Source: a virus
DNA length: 64,000 nucleotides
Direction: 5' to 3' (one strand)
Virus record (IMG/VR): IMGVR_UViG_3300017971_000265
Location: 1-64,000 of that record
Below, in pieces: positions 51,345-60,309 of the stretch. Position 1 is the stretch's first letter, and each line of letters starts with the position of its first letter. The position numbers were made by a program, and so were the translations under genes. The notes beneath the pieces are model-generated. The model saw nothing but the letters and a program-made list of their open reading frames with translations. It was not told where the DNA came from and searched no databases.

Positions 51345-51542
51345 ATGGGACTACGGAAAAGAGCATATCTCGCAGAAATCACCACATCGGGCGCTGTGCC
51401 CCCTCTTGTTAAGCCCTTTGCCGTCTACCGAAGAGCTTTTCCAACGACGCTGAGCGGCATTGTGGACAAGCTGACGCGATCTAAGAAACGGTTGGCCAAG
51501 AAATTCTCCAAAATGGGGCCTCCTCTTCCTCCCAAGGTTTGA
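51345..51542 (+). CDS. Tagged small protein (class 1 tag) in the tail region
   Basis: A 65-residue protein starting MGLRKRAYLAE, L-A-E before Ile at residue 11, immediately after the tube-like gene (stop TAG then ATG). The mature part is short, basic and Pro-rich. It shows that tagged genes are not confined to the head cluster. No clear terminator; a T-rich run follows the stop. Confidence 0.65.
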   Translation: MGLRKRAYLAEITTSGAVPPLVKPFAVYRRAFPTTLSGIVDKLTRSKKRLAKKFSKMGPPLPPKV

Positions 51543-51565
51543 TTGATTTTTTTTAAAACAATTCC

Positions 51566-51595
51566 TTGATCCACCTTGTTGACGTCTAGTATACT
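51566..51595 (+). promoter_or_regulatory. Promoter for the RHH gene, with GACGTC in the spacer
   Basis: TTGATC at 51566-51571, 18-base spacer, TATACT at 51590-51595. The spacer holds a GACGTC at 51581-51586. The next start, 51636, has AAAGGAGGATAC. An operator role for the palindrome is possible. Confidence 0.5.
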
Positions 51596-51635
51596 TCTGT
51601 CATCACCCAAGGATACAGACAAAGGAGGATACAAG

Positions 51636-51827
51636 ATGGGGCAGGATCAAGAGGTAAAATCTAATAGGAATAGCAAGGTGAGAGTGAATATGTGGTTGCC
51701 CCGGCACCAACATGATGAACTCAAACAGTTAGCTGAGTATGAGGGCAGGAGTGTGAGCGATATTATTCGACAGCTCATAGCGTCCTATCTCAGGGATAGT
51801 AGTTCTGTTGAAAAAGGAGGGCGATGA
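51636..51827 (+). CDS. Ribbon-helix-helix (CopG/Arc-type) regulator
   Basis: A 63-residue protein. KVRVNMWLPRHQHDELKQLA followed by GRSVSDIIRQLIASYL is a textbook RHH fold: one strand for DNA contact and two helices for the dimer. It has its own promoter and a strong ribosome site in the middle of tail genes, so it may control late expression or itself. It overlaps the next gene by 4 bases. Confidence 0.8.
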   Translation: MGQDQEVKSNRNSKVRVNMWLPRHQHDELKQLAEYEGRSVSDIIRQLIASYLRDSSSVEKGGR

Positions 51828-52633
51828 TGTCGGTTCTGGATACTAAGACAATTGATGATGCGAAGGTTCCCAGTATTGAGGCAAAACTGCCTCGTGGCTA
51901 TCTGTTACAGGATAGCGATGGGGTGCATGTACTAGGTACTGCTATTTTGCGAGAGATGAGCGGTTTGGAAGAGGACATTATAGCCGATGACAAGGTATCT
52001 TTTACTAAGCGAATGCATCGGCTCGTGGGGAGTTGTTTGACGTCTCTTTCCGATGATGAGGGGCATTCGATTGTTGATCGATCAGCATTAATCAAAGCTG
52101 CTCCTCAGATGCTCATGTCGGATCTGTTGGTTTGTGCTCTTCGTATCAGAGAGGTAACTGTTGGTGACGAGTTGAGACAAATAGTGAAATGTCCAAATTG
52201 TACAACCGATGATGGACAGCCTTTCTCATGGACGGTACGGCTAAGCCTGTCTGATTTTAAAGCTCTTCCAGCCGAGGGTGATCTGACTAAGGCGGTGAGG
52301 GAGTATACGACAAGCAGGGGGACACGTATCACGTGGGCCATGATGACTGGCGATATGGAGTTGACGCATGAGAAGAAGAAAACGTCGAAAAATAAAGCGA
52401 CGGCTGCGCTTCTGATTCGTGTCCAGACGGTAAACGATGAGCCCGCTACGATAGAGAATTTGCAAGCACTTTCATATAAGGAACGTGTCGAGATCAGGAA
52501 GCTATTTGACCAGGAGGGCGGGATAGAGACAGAGTTTGATGTTATATGTAGAGAATGTGAACATGAATTTAGGGTGCTTCTCGCAATTGGAGGTGTCAAT
52601 TTTTTCGCCCCTTCGGAGACGTCAGAAGACTAG
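51824..52633 (+). CDS. T4 gp26-like baseplate/tape-measure-associated protein
   Basis: A 269-residue protein with a CPNC pair near residue 124 and CREC near residue 244 flanking a central alpha/beta region, a layout known in T4 gp26-type baseplate hub proteins. Its location between tube and tape measure genes is also where tape-measure chaperones are encoded, so either role is possible. It is coupled to the RHH gene (ATGATG over TGA). The end is ETSED. Confidence 0.6.
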   Translation: MMSVLDTKTIDDAKVPSIEAKLPRGYLLQDSDGVHVLGTAILREMSGLEEDIIADDKVSFTKRMHRLVGSCLTSLSDDEGHSIVDRSALIKAAPQMLMSDLLVCALRIREVTVGDELRQIVKCPNCTTDDGQPFSWTVRLSLSDFKALPAEGDLTKAVREYTTSRGTRITWAMMTGDMELTHEKKKTSKNKATAALLIRVQTVNDEPATIENLQALSYKERVEIRKLFDQEGGIETEFDVICRECEHEFRVLLAIGGVNFFAPSETSED

Positions 52634-52650
52634 AGAAGGAAGTGTTTTAT

Positions 52651-52764
52651 ATGATGAGCGAATTACATCTTCCTTATGAAAGTGCGATGTCAATGCCGTC
52701 TTCGCGTAGACACAGAGCGATCCAGGAACATCTCGAATACATAGCGAGATTGAATAAATCATAG
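52651..52764 (+). CDS. Possible 37-residue chaperone-type peptide
   Basis: ATG 52651 to TAG 52762, with AGAAGGAAG upstream. The sequence LPYESAMSMPSSRRHRAIQEH resembles the short C-terminal products found beside tape-measure chaperones (MP..RR pattern), and the gene sits right in that slot. No slippery site was found linking it to the upstream gene. Confidence 0.45.
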   Translation: MMSELHLPYESAMSMPSSRRHRAIQEHLEYIARLNKS

Positions 52765-52777
52765 TAAGGAGAAGGCC

Positions 52778-52843
52778 ATGTTGAGAAAAAAGTGGATGTT
52801 GCCAGTGGTTAGGAATTGTTGTGCCGGTAGCTGTTTCAGATGA
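52778..52843 (+). CDS. Possible 21-residue leader peptide
   Basis: ATG 52778 behind AAGGAGAAGG to TGA 52841, whose bases overlap the next start (ATGA at 52840). The peptide is basic with three Cys. It most likely helps to start translation of the membrane protein. Confidence 0.4.
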   Translation: MLRKKWMLPVVRNCCAGSCFR

Positions 52844-53205
52844 AGCTTTTTCTCTTCTTGTCTATAGGTTTTTCGATTACCAATGCGGTGGTTTTTCTCC
52901 ACGTTTTTCATTGGTTGAGGAGGGCCGTTTCGGGCCTATCCGATCATGATTTTTACGAGATGGTACAGAAGAAGAGAGGGCGTAGTGTTGGGTTTCGTAC
53001 CTCATATCTGGGTCGCCTAGTGAGATGCCATGCCTGTGTAGGGTTTTGGATCGGTGTTTTCTTGTCACTTATCTCTGGTAGTTTTATAAATGAATATATG
53101 TCTTTGTCATTTCCGATAGACGTCGTTGCAGATGGGCTCTTAATGTCTGGATTCAATTTCGTTGTTTGGGTAATATTGAAAAGGCACGGAGCAACGGAGT
53201 TATAG
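52840..53205 (+). CDS. DUF1360-like membrane protein
   Basis: A 121-residue protein with membrane segments near residues 1-22, 62-82 and 90-115. RLVRCHACVGFWIGV matches the C-x-x-C-x-x-F-W-x-G pattern of DUF1360-type small phage/Bacillus membrane proteins. Its role is unknown. It sits directly before the tape measure with TAGATG junction. Confidence 0.65.
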   Translation: MKLFLFLSIGFSITNAVVFLHVFHWLRRAVSGLSDHDFYEMVQKKRGRSVGFRTSYLGRLVRCHACVGFWIGVFLSLISGSFINEYMSLSFPIDVVADGLLMSGFNFVVWVILKRHGATEL

Positions 53206-56200
53206 ATGGCACGTAATTTTGAAGGGCTCGGAATTGGTATTGAGGCCGAAGACGACGGGTCGGAAAAGAAATTACAGGGCCTATCTGATACGGTTAATAA
53301 CCTGTGGGGTGGTTTGAAGAAAGCTAGTGGGTTAGCTCCTACTCTGGGACGTAAGCTTGGACGGGGATTGGGACGGATGGGGCAGCAGGGAGCGAAGACG
53401 GTTGGGCTCGTCACTACGGCGATTGGGGGGATGATCGATAAGGCGATGAGTCCCGAGTTGGACACCGCATATTCATCGATGTTTACTGGTTTCAACAAGT
53501 CGTTTTCAGCGATGGTTGCGGGGATGAAGATTTCTGAGAAAGAGATGAAGGAGGCACGCAAGATCATTGGGGGTGCAGCATTTGGTATGGCCGAAGATAT
53601 GGAGGGGACTGCAAAGAGTTGGGCAGCCTTTCGGCAACAAAATGTCGATCTTATCAAGGTGTTGGGAGCAGATGGATTAAGTGGGGCAGTTAAGGATCTA
53701 ATCAAGGTGACGTCTGTATTTGATATGGAGGGGGAGCAGCTTGCTATCATAGCTGGCGGGTTAACAAAGGGGTTTGGTTTTACCGAGGAGGCAGTGGGTA
53801 GTCTGGCCGATAAGATAGTTGCGGTAGGTCGTGAATTCAATATTGGACGAGAGGCCCTTCAGGCATGGCCCGCCATCTTTGAATCCATAAACAATGAGAT
53901 GGCTGCGTTTGGAAAGCAGCTTAGTCCAGAAGAGGTAGAGAATCTAACCCTGTCTATTGTTCAACTAGGTGGTGGGTTACAGGAGTCTCTTGGTGTAGGA
54001 GCGCAACAGAGCTTAGAGATTGCGCGTACACTGTTTACTACCTTGATTGGAGAGCGAAAAAATATTCATCAGATGTTCGTTGGGATGGGTGGAGAATTTG
54101 GAGAAGTGGCCAAAAATCTGATGGAGACGGGAGGAGACGTCAATAAGGTTTTTGAAATGATAACCAAGGGCGATCCTCTTAAGTTTATGGATATGTTGAG
54201 GGAGATGGGAAGAGAGGCTAAGGCAAGGGGGGGAGAGACGGGAATTGCATTTGAGCGCATGGCTCATGTGATGGATAGTGCATTAGGTGCTGATGTAGCC
54301 TGGGCCGTGAAGGGGAATTGGGACAAGGTGAGTGAGACGATGGCCAATATGCCCGGTGTAATTGCTGGAGCTAAGGGCACCCTAAAGGAAGTGGCTGATG
54401 CTCACTGGAAATCGACTATTACGGCGGGGGAAGCTTGGGATCGGATGATGCAGACTATGAAGGCTCAGCTTTTTAGGTTGAGTAATAAAGAAATTCGGGC
54501 TTGGCAAAAGAACATGAAGCGGGGTTTTAAGACTACGTTTGGAGTAATTAGTGATTTTGCCAAAGACAAAGGTCCGCTTGGCGAATTAACGAGAAGACTG
54601 CTTGCTGTGCAGCGCGTAGGTCTTTCTGCACTTATTCCGGGCCTCAGTTCTTTGGCTCCACTATTAGGAGGTATCGCAACGAGTGCATTGCCCGTTCTGA
54701 CAGCTTTGGGGGCGATGGGAATGAGGTTTAGTGATCTGGGTAAGTTTGCAATTGCCGGTGGTGGATTATGGTTAGTTTTCAAGTTGCTGACTGATGGTCC
54801 AGACAAAGTTATTGAACAGTTCTCGAATATGAAAGAAAAAATTAAGGAAGTTTTTGAGAAGCGATTTATCGACAATAAAAAATTCAAAAAGAATTTTCCC
54901 GATACGCATGCATGGTTAAAAAGTACCTATGAAGATATTCAGACCAAAGGGTTGATACAGGTAATTAAGGATAAGTTCAAAGAGATAAAATGGGGCGAAT
55001 TATGGGGGACCGTGTGGGGAACGAGCGAACAAGTCCTTCGTAGTATAGGAAAGTTTTTGGCAGACGTCGATTGGGCCGGTATTGTCAAAACTGCTTTTAC
55101 ATATATTGGTAGAGGTATATCTGCACTTGGGGGTGCGATCTGGGGATCGATATTTGGCGAGGAAGCAGAACAAGGTGCGGTCGGATCAATACAGCGTTTG
55201 TTAGAAGATGCCTTTAGGGGAGCAATAGATATTGTTAAAAAGACAGTGAAGGGAGCCATAACTGGTCTGTGGGAATCTGTTTTTGATCCCGAATCTATCA
55301 GTGGAACGCTGAAGAATGTTGTTAAATTAGTAACGGGGACGTTTGCTACGCTTCTTGTTTTGTCCAAATCTTTTCGTGCCAAAATGATGGGTATTGCTGG
55401 GAGCGGTATTAGTAGAGTAATGACGCCACCGATGGGAGGGGCCGGAGCCTTTTTTGGGGGTGTCCCCCTGTCTGGTCTAGGCGTAGGAGCAGCGGGAAAG
55501 GGTATGTTGGGTGCGGGAAAGGCAGGGCTTGGTAAAGCATTGGGAGGGGCGAAGGCGGTTGGTAAAATGATGGCTCCTATCGGTGCTTTGATGGGAGCTA
55601 TGGAAGCTGCTAATCAAGTCTCTATTAGGGCGCAGACTATTTCTGAAATATCCACTTCAAAAATACTTTCTGATCAAGAAAAGATGGCGCTTAAGAGCGA
55701 GGAAGCATTTAAGGGGGTGACGTCTACTATTGATTCTATGTTTATGGGCCTCCCCTCTTTAATAGGGAGGATGTTGGGTATTTCAAGCGACGATCTGAGT
55801 GATTTTTATCAACACACTGTTGCTACTGTTGAGGCGCAAATTAGTACGATTGTTGGGTTTTTTGGGTTCTTGAAAGATGCTGCTTGGGATTCTTTCAAAT
55901 GGGTAGGATCAAAATTGACGCAGCTTTGGGTGTGGATTGGTGAAAAGGTCAATAGCGGTCTTGGGTATGTTGTAGGTAAGATCTATGATTTTGGTGAGAT
56001 GGTTCATAAGGGGATGAGCAAATTAGCGAGCTGGATAATGTATCCATTTGAATGGCTCGGATTCAAACTGAAAGGCTGGATTGCGGAAGTTATTGAGGGC
56101 ATGTTTGGAACAGAGCAAGCTCCTACATGGCTTGGTGATATTGTTAAAAAGTTTGGTGATGAGGAAACTTTTGCCAAAATTTCTGATACGGTTAAACAAC

Positions 56201-56820
56201 TACGCAAAGAACAGCGTCAATTCTTGGGAGGAGAAAAAACTTTTACGGATGCCTATGAAAAAAAAATGAAGGCGTCCGATGAAGAGACACATGATCTTTG
56301 GGAAGGTATGAGAGAAACGGCAACGTTTATTTCTGATACTGTCGAGGGTGGGCTTGGTAAGGCTGGAAAAGCAGCTGAAGATATTGCTGATAAATCGGCA
56401 GCTAATTTAGGGGGGGCATGGAGCAAGTTTACAGGAGATGTCGTCGAGTATAGTTCGGCTTCCTATGCCGAGGCTGATAAGGCGATAAGAGCTAGGGCTA
56501 AACATGCGAGGGGGCAAACTAGGATGACTGCGACTGAGGAGGTGGAAGAAACAGCGGCGAAACCGAAGGGGGGGGGGAGAAATATACCTAGTGCTGAGGA
56601 AAGAGCAAAGAGGAAGCAGGAGAAGAAGGATGCGGTAGCATTGGAGGAAGTGATTCGTAAACAAGAAGGTATAGCCGAAGATTTGGGAAGGTTTATTAAG
56701 ACTCCAATTGTGATAGAGAATTATCTAAAAGTGGATAAAAAAGTCTTGGCCAAAAGTGTTGATCAGGTTTCATTGTCAGGGGCTGCTAGAAGTGGCAGAG
56801 CGGTAGGAGGGGTGAAATGA
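53206..56820 (+). CDS. Tail tape measure protein
   Basis: A 1204-residue protein. It is the longest single tail protein here, and its length should set tail length. It shows an N-terminal Gly/Lys-rich stretch, a central helical region with hydrophobic spans near 480-520, a Gly/Met/Ala-rich segment near 740-800, and a charged helical C-terminus. The tail-gene position and composition are typical. No lysozyme or peptidase motif was seen. Confidence 0.88.
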   Translation: MARNFEGLGIGIEAEDDGSEKKLQGLSDTVNNLWGGLKKASGLAPTLGRKLGRGLGRMGQQGAKTVGLVTTAIGGMIDKAMSPELDTAYSSMFTGFNKSFSAMVAGMKISEKEMKEARKIIGGAAFGMAEDMEGTAKSWAAFRQQNVDLIKVLGADGLSGAVKDLIKVTSVFDMEGEQLAIIAGGLTKGFGFTEEAVGSLADKIVAVGREFNIGREALQAWPAIFESINNEMAAFGKQLSPEEVENLTLSIVQLGGGLQESLGVGAQQSLEIARTLFTTLIGERKNIHQMFVGMGGEFGEVAKNLMETGGDVNKVFEMITKGDPLKFMDMLREMGREAKARGGETGIAFERMAHVMDSALGADVAWAVKGNWDKVSETMANMPGVIAGAKGTLKEVADAHWKSTITAGEAWDRMMQTMKAQLFRLSNKEIRAWQKNMKRGFKTTFGVISDFAKDKGPLGELTRRLLAVQRVGLSALIPGLSSLAPLLGGIATSALPVLTALGAMGMRFSDLGKFAIAGGGLWLVFKLLTDGPDKVIEQFSNMKEKIKEVFEKRFIDNKKFKKNFPDTHAWLKSTYEDIQTKGLIQVIKDKFKEIKWGELWGTVWGTSEQVLRSIGKFLADVDWAGIVKTAFTYIGRGISALGGAIWGSIFGEEAEQGAVGSIQRLLEDAFRGAIDIVKKTVKGAITGLWESVFDPESISGTLKNVVKLVTGTFATLLVLSKSFRAKMMGIAGSGISRVMTPPMGGAGAFFGGVPLSGLGVGAAGKGMLGAGKAGLGKALGGAKAVGKMMAPIGALMGAMEAANQVSIRAQTISEISTSKILSDQEKMALKSEEAFKGVTSTIDSMFMGLPSLIGRMLGISSDDLSDFYQHTVATVEAQISTIVGFFGFLKDAAWDSFKWVGSKLTQLWVWIGEKVNSGLGYVVGKIYDFGEMVHKGMSKLASWIMYPFEWLGFKLKGWIAEVIEGMFGTEQAPTWLGDIVKKFGDEETFAKISDTVKQLRKEQRQFLGGEKTFTDAYEKKMKASDEETHDLWEGMRETATFISDTVEGGLGKAGKAAEDIADKSAANLGGAWSKFTGDVVEYSSASYAEADKAIRARAKHARGQTRMTATEEVEETAAKPKGGGRNIPSAEERAKRKQEKKDAVALEEVIRKQEGIAEDLGRFIKTPIVIENYLKVDKKVLAKSVDQVSLSGAARSGRAVGGVK

Positions 56821-57119
56821 CGGTTAGAATTAGAAGGGGGAGTTCGAGGTTGGTACATTCCACATTAGTCGTCATTGATGGCGTAGAGTTTTGGACCAGG
56901 CCGAATCTGCCAGAGTTGACTCCTTCCAGTATGGATAAACAGCATCTTGTTGCAGATCCTGAGCGAATCGATTCTATCGCTAATGCTCGTTACAAAAGGG
57001 ATGATTGGTGGTGGGTCTTGGCTCACCGCAATGATCTCAGATTGTTGCCCAGTGCGCTCATTCCGGGACAATCAATTATCGTTACCGATGTGACGCAGGT
57101 TCGCAGGGAGTTATTCTAG
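56817..57119 (+). CDS. Baseplate/tail protein with LysM-like end (gp53 or X-type)
   Basis: A 100-residue protein. The second half, RYKRDDWWWVLAHRND then LPSALIPGQSIIV, follows the pattern of small LysM-like tail proteins (T4 gp53 or P2 gpX types). It overlaps the tape measure stop and the hub start. It probably contacts the hub-tube interface or peptidoglycan. Confidence 0.68.
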   Translation: MTVRIRRGSSRLVHSTLVVIDGVEFWTRPNLPELTPSSMDKQHLVADPERIDSIANARYKRDDWWWVLAHRNDLRLLPSALIPGQSIIVTDVTQVRRELF

Positions 57120-58495
57120 TGGCCTTTCGTAGTGTTTTTGTCGATGCGAAAATTGCTAATCCAAAGACTGGAAGGGCCATTTCGCTTAACGTTATCAATG
57201 GGATAGATACAATTCCTTATCTTCAGAGTGTACAGATATCATTGGTACGTGGAATTGCCTCGGAAATGTCTGTTGTTTTTGCTCCACCTTATGAGAAGGC
57301 CCTTGAATTGATTTCTGTAGACAATGAATGGTTTCATGTCGGCAATACATTAGGAATACGGTGGGGGTATTCGGATATTAGTGGGGCAATGTCTGATTGG
57401 CACTATGGATTTATGTTGCGACCAGAGGTTTCTTTTGGCGAGGAGATCACTGTAACAATTCCAGCCACCACATTGGCGTTTCAAGCTGATCGTTTGGGAC
57501 GTCTTCGGGACTGGGCAGCTGATGGTCCGACGAATTTTAAAACAATTGCAGAAACAATTGCTAAGCGATACGGGATGGAGGTGGAGTTTAAAATAAGGAA
57601 TTCGGCAGTTGAAACACTTGCCGAGTATTATCGGGACTCATTTGTTCAGGGAGGACGGACTGATTTGCAATTCCTAACATTGGAGGCAGAGAAGGTAGGG
57701 TTGCGATTAGTGATTCAGAATCAAAAATTTATTTTTGCAGATCCAGCGGCAACATATCATGACGATATTAAGACCAGTGCGAATTTTCGCATGTATGGCA
57801 AAATTGATATTGCGAAAAACGAGTTTCCGCTTATGTCTTTTACTCCTACCAGTTTGGGAACTTTGTTTCTTCAGGATTTTCAAGGGGTAGGCACTGTGCC
57901 CAATGGTCCCAATGATGATCCCGAGGCAGATTCAGGTATAGTTGTTTCTGCCGATACCGATACAAAAAATGTTTCTCCCTCTTTTTCTGCGAAGAAGACA
58001 CAGGCTGCGCCTCCCTCAGAGGATGGTCAACCCCCACGGGATATGGGCGACGTCAAGGTTAAGTCAATAATTGCTAAGCGGGAAAATGAAGATGAAGCAG
58101 GTCGGCACTTTTATTTTCCGCGTGATGGGAAAGAGCCGAGTGACATCATAGAAGCCCAAGTGTCTGCGTATAGGGAGGCTCAGGAGGCGGGGCATGGCAT
58201 TTTGGTCGATTTCTCTGCTTTTGCACTACCTCACCTTTTGCCTGGAATGTTTGTGGGAATAGCAGGGGTGGGCGACTATTTTACCGGGAATTATATGTTG
58301 AATAAGGTGGATCTAAAAGTGGAAGCTGGAGGGGCCGATATGGATTGTGAAGCTTTTGCCAGGGGATTTCCAGGTGTCGACGAATCATTGGATGTGTTTA
58401 GTGGGAATTTCTATAGTTACGAAGAGGTCTCTGAGGGGACTTTGCTGGACTTTTTAGATCAGTCGATAACGGCCACTGAGGGGGAAATGGGATAA
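57119..58495 (+). CDS. Baseplate hub protein (gp27/gpD type)
   Basis: A 458-residue protein with a GTG start overlapping the preceding stop. The first 150 residues contain the first barrel (SVQISLVRGIASEMSVVF, DNEWFHVGNTLGIRWGY), the middle FVQGGRTDLQFLTLEAEKVGL is the conserved hub motif, and later parts form the second barrel (LLPGMFVGIAGVGDYFTGNY). It forms the trimeric hub on which the spike sits. Confidence 0.82.
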   Translation: MAFRSVFVDAKIANPKTGRAISLNVINGIDTIPYLQSVQISLVRGIASEMSVVFAPPYEKALELISVDNEWFHVGNTLGIRWGYSDISGAMSDWHYGFMLRPEVSFGEEITVTIPATTLAFQADRLGRLRDWAADGPTNFKTIAETIAKRYGMEVEFKIRNSAVETLAEYYRDSFVQGGRTDLQFLTLEAEKVGLRLVIQNQKFIFADPAATYHDDIKTSANFRMYGKIDIAKNEFPLMSFTPTSLGTLFLQDFQGVGTVPNGPNDDPEADSGIVVSADTDTKNVSPSFSAKKTQAAPPSEDGQPPRDMGDVKVKSIIAKRENEDEAGRHFYFPRDGKEPSDIIEAQVSAYREAQEAGHGILVDFSAFALPHLLPGMFVGIAGVGDYFTGNYMLNKVDLKVEAGGADMDCEAFARGFPGVDESLDVFSGNFYSYEEVSEGTLLDFLDQSITATEGEMG

Positions 58496-59424
58496 TGGGA
58501 GTCTTGTTTCGGAATTTTTTAGATAACCTTCTCCAGCATGGCTTGGAGTATTTTCAGCTCTACTATTCGGAGTATGACGGGGTATGTGTCAACAACGAAG
58601 ATCCCGAGGAGCAGGGGCGCATAAAAGTAAAGGTGCCACAGGTGGGAGGGAATAAGCCGTTGGGAGCGTGGGCGTGGCCGAGACCCCTGTGGGGTGGCAG
58701 AAATAAGGGGTCTTTTTTCCCCCCAGACGTCGGTGATCCCGTGGGAGTTACGTTTAGGGGTGGGAATCCGTCCTATCCTCGATATTCTGGTGGATCATGG
58801 CCCAATGTGGGGGGGAGCGATAATTTTTATCCCATTGGTGGATATGTTGATGGAAAGCCGGTTGTTCGAGGTTTTCGTACCAAGGCTGGACATGAACTGA
58901 CATTTAGCGATGAGGAGGGGAAGCCTGGATGCAAATTTATTTGGCACGATCCAGTTAGTGATAGGTACAGTTTTATCGCCTTTACCGAAGATGGCAGTAT
59001 CCAGATGGCTACACATGTTGGATCGTTCTTGGAGATGCGAGCCAAAGAAGATGGTGAGTTGAATATGTTGGTGGATAAGAATGGAAATTCCATTATTCAG
59101 GATCAGGATGGAATCAAAGTGGTAGATGCGAGTGGGAATGTGTTTGAGTTAAGGGAGGGTATGGTTCAGATCATTGGAACAAAGGATGTTGTGGTAAATT
59201 CGCAAAGCGTCAATCTGAAGACGGGAGGTGTGACAGTGGGGGATGTGGCAACGGATAGTGCGGTCAAGGGGACGTCGTGGCTCGCGTGGTGGACCGGCAC
59301 GGTTCTCACCTGGCTCTTGGCGCATACTCATCCAACAGGGGTAGGGCCGAGTGGGCCACCAGCTCCTCCTGTGTTGCAACCTCCATCTCCAACATTGTTG
59401 ACGGACAAATTGAAGATGCAATGA
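58495..59424 (+). CDS. Baseplate spike with OB-fold (gp5/gpV type, no lysozyme)
   Basis: A 309-residue protein. The N-terminal OB domain shows DPEEQGRIKVKVPQVG and the PPDVGDPVGVTF strand (about residues 30-95). The C-terminal 150 residues have the VVDASGNVFELREGMVQI pattern of a beta-helix. HTHPTG near the end could bind metal at the tip, as in gpV-type spikes. No lysozyme insert is seen, unlike T4 gp5. It overlaps the hub gene by one base. Confidence 0.85.
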   Translation: MGVLFRNFLDNLLQHGLEYFQLYYSEYDGVCVNNEDPEEQGRIKVKVPQVGGNKPLGAWAWPRPLWGGRNKGSFFPPDVGDPVGVTFRGGNPSYPRYSGGSWPNVGGSDNFYPIGGYVDGKPVVRGFRTKAGHELTFSDEEGKPGCKFIWHDPVSDRYSFIAFTEDGSIQMATHVGSFLEMRAKEDGELNMLVDKNGNSIIQDQDGIKVVDASGNVFELREGMVQIIGTKDVVVNSQSVNLKTGGVTVGDVATDSAVKGTSWLAWWTGTVLTWLLAHTHPTGVGPSGPPAPPVLQPPSPTLLTDKLKMQ

Positions 59425-59433
59425 GAATAAGAG

Positions 59434-59796
59434 ATGAGCAGATGTACATTTCCCCCATTTCCTCCCTCGATAGGTTTGCCGGGAATTCCTGCGGCACCAA
59501 GCCCTCCGGGGATACCAAGTGTTCCCACCATGCCATCTCGACCTACATTTGCGGTAGACGTTTCTGTTCCCCCATTTCCTCCCTCGATAGGTTTGCCGGG
59601 AATTCCTGCGGCACCAAGCCCTCCGGGGATACCAAGTGTTCCCACCATGCCATCTCGGCCTACATTTGCGGTAGATGTTTCTGTCCCCCCATTTCCTCCC
59701 TCGATAGGTTTGCCGGGAATTCCTGCGGCACCAAGCCTTCCGGGGATACCAAGTGTCCCCACCATGCCATCTCTGCCGGGTTGTCCCATCGATTAG
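59434..59796 (+). CDS. Pro/Gly-rich triplicated protein after the spike
   Basis: A 120-residue protein made of about three 39-residue units, each PPFPPSIGLPGIPAAP then PSVPTMPSRP with small variation. It lies where PAAR or spike-tip proteins usually are. Pro- and Gly-rich repeats would form an extended rod. The ribosome site is poor. Two other frames are also open across the repeat, including a collagen-like one on the minus strand, so the frame is chosen by operon direction. Confidence 0.55.
   Translation: MSRCTFPPFPPSIGLPGIPAAPSPPGIPSVPTMPSRPTFAVDVSVPPFPPSIGLPGIPAAPSPPGIPSVPTMPSRPTFAVDVSVPPFPPSIGLPGIPAAPSLPGIPSVPTMPSLPGCPID
59452..59796 (+). repeat. 117-bp tandem repeat, about three copies
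   Basis: Units begin at CCCCCATTTCC at about 59452, 59569 and 59686. Identity between units 1 and 2 is nearly complete, and unit 3 is slightly shorter with a few substitutions. The period of 117 bp is a multiple of three, so copy number can change without frameshift. Confidence 0.9.
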
Positions 59797-59802
59797 GGGG
59801 AT

Positions 59803-60300
59803 ATGATGCCACTTGATATGTCGTCATTGGCGAGGGGATTAGCTGCTATTTTTAAGAGCTGGCCCTCAAATGGGACAGAGGCAGCGTCTAAGATCGCGGA
59901 GGAATATGATAAATATTGCAGGAAAGGAAAGGCTCCACCGGGATCACCCGTCTTCACAGGGGCCGAGAAGCCTGCCTTAGCTTCTGTTTTAGCTGGAGCC
60001 ATAGGTGCGCCAGGGGGATCAGCTGCGGCGGCAGCGGCGGCTTTCTCGTCGGGCATACAGGCATATTGGTTGTCACCCCCGGTTCCTTTTGTGGGAGGGG
60101 CGGCAAGTGGGGTAAGTTCGGCCATGCCAGGAGCTGCGGCTATTATCGGACCTCTCACGGGAGCGTTGTCAAATCTGGCCAATAGTGAGGAAGCTATTGG
60201 TCAGCAGATCGCGTCTCAACTCGATGCAGCTACCAGGACTGTTTTGGTCATATTTGCAACACCAACATCGGGACCACCACCACCGGCAACTGTAATATAG
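59803..60300 (+). CDS. Ala/Gly-rich hypothetical tail protein
   Basis: A 165-residue protein with two helical regions and an Ala/Gly/Pro-rich middle (AAAAAAFSSG near residue 78). The end is a Pro-rich tail (TPTSGPPPPATVI). It sits between the spike region and the gp25 gene. Function unknown. The ribosome site is TAGGGGGATATG. Confidence 0.6.
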   Translation: MMPLDMSSLARGLAAIFKSWPSNGTEAASKIAEEYDKYCRKGKAPPGSPVFTGAEKPALASVLAGAIGAPGGSAAAAAAAFSSGIQAYWLSPPVPFVGGAASGVSSAMPGAAAIIGPLTGALSNLANSEEAIGQQIASQLDAATRTVLVIFATPTSGPPPPATVI

Positions 60301-60309
60301 GAGGGTGGG

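Noticed and set aside
59328-59789. Collagen-like Gly-x-y ORF on the minus strand
   Set aside because: All neighbouring tail genes read rightwards and no ribosome site precedes it; it arises from the Pro-rich repeat on the other strand.
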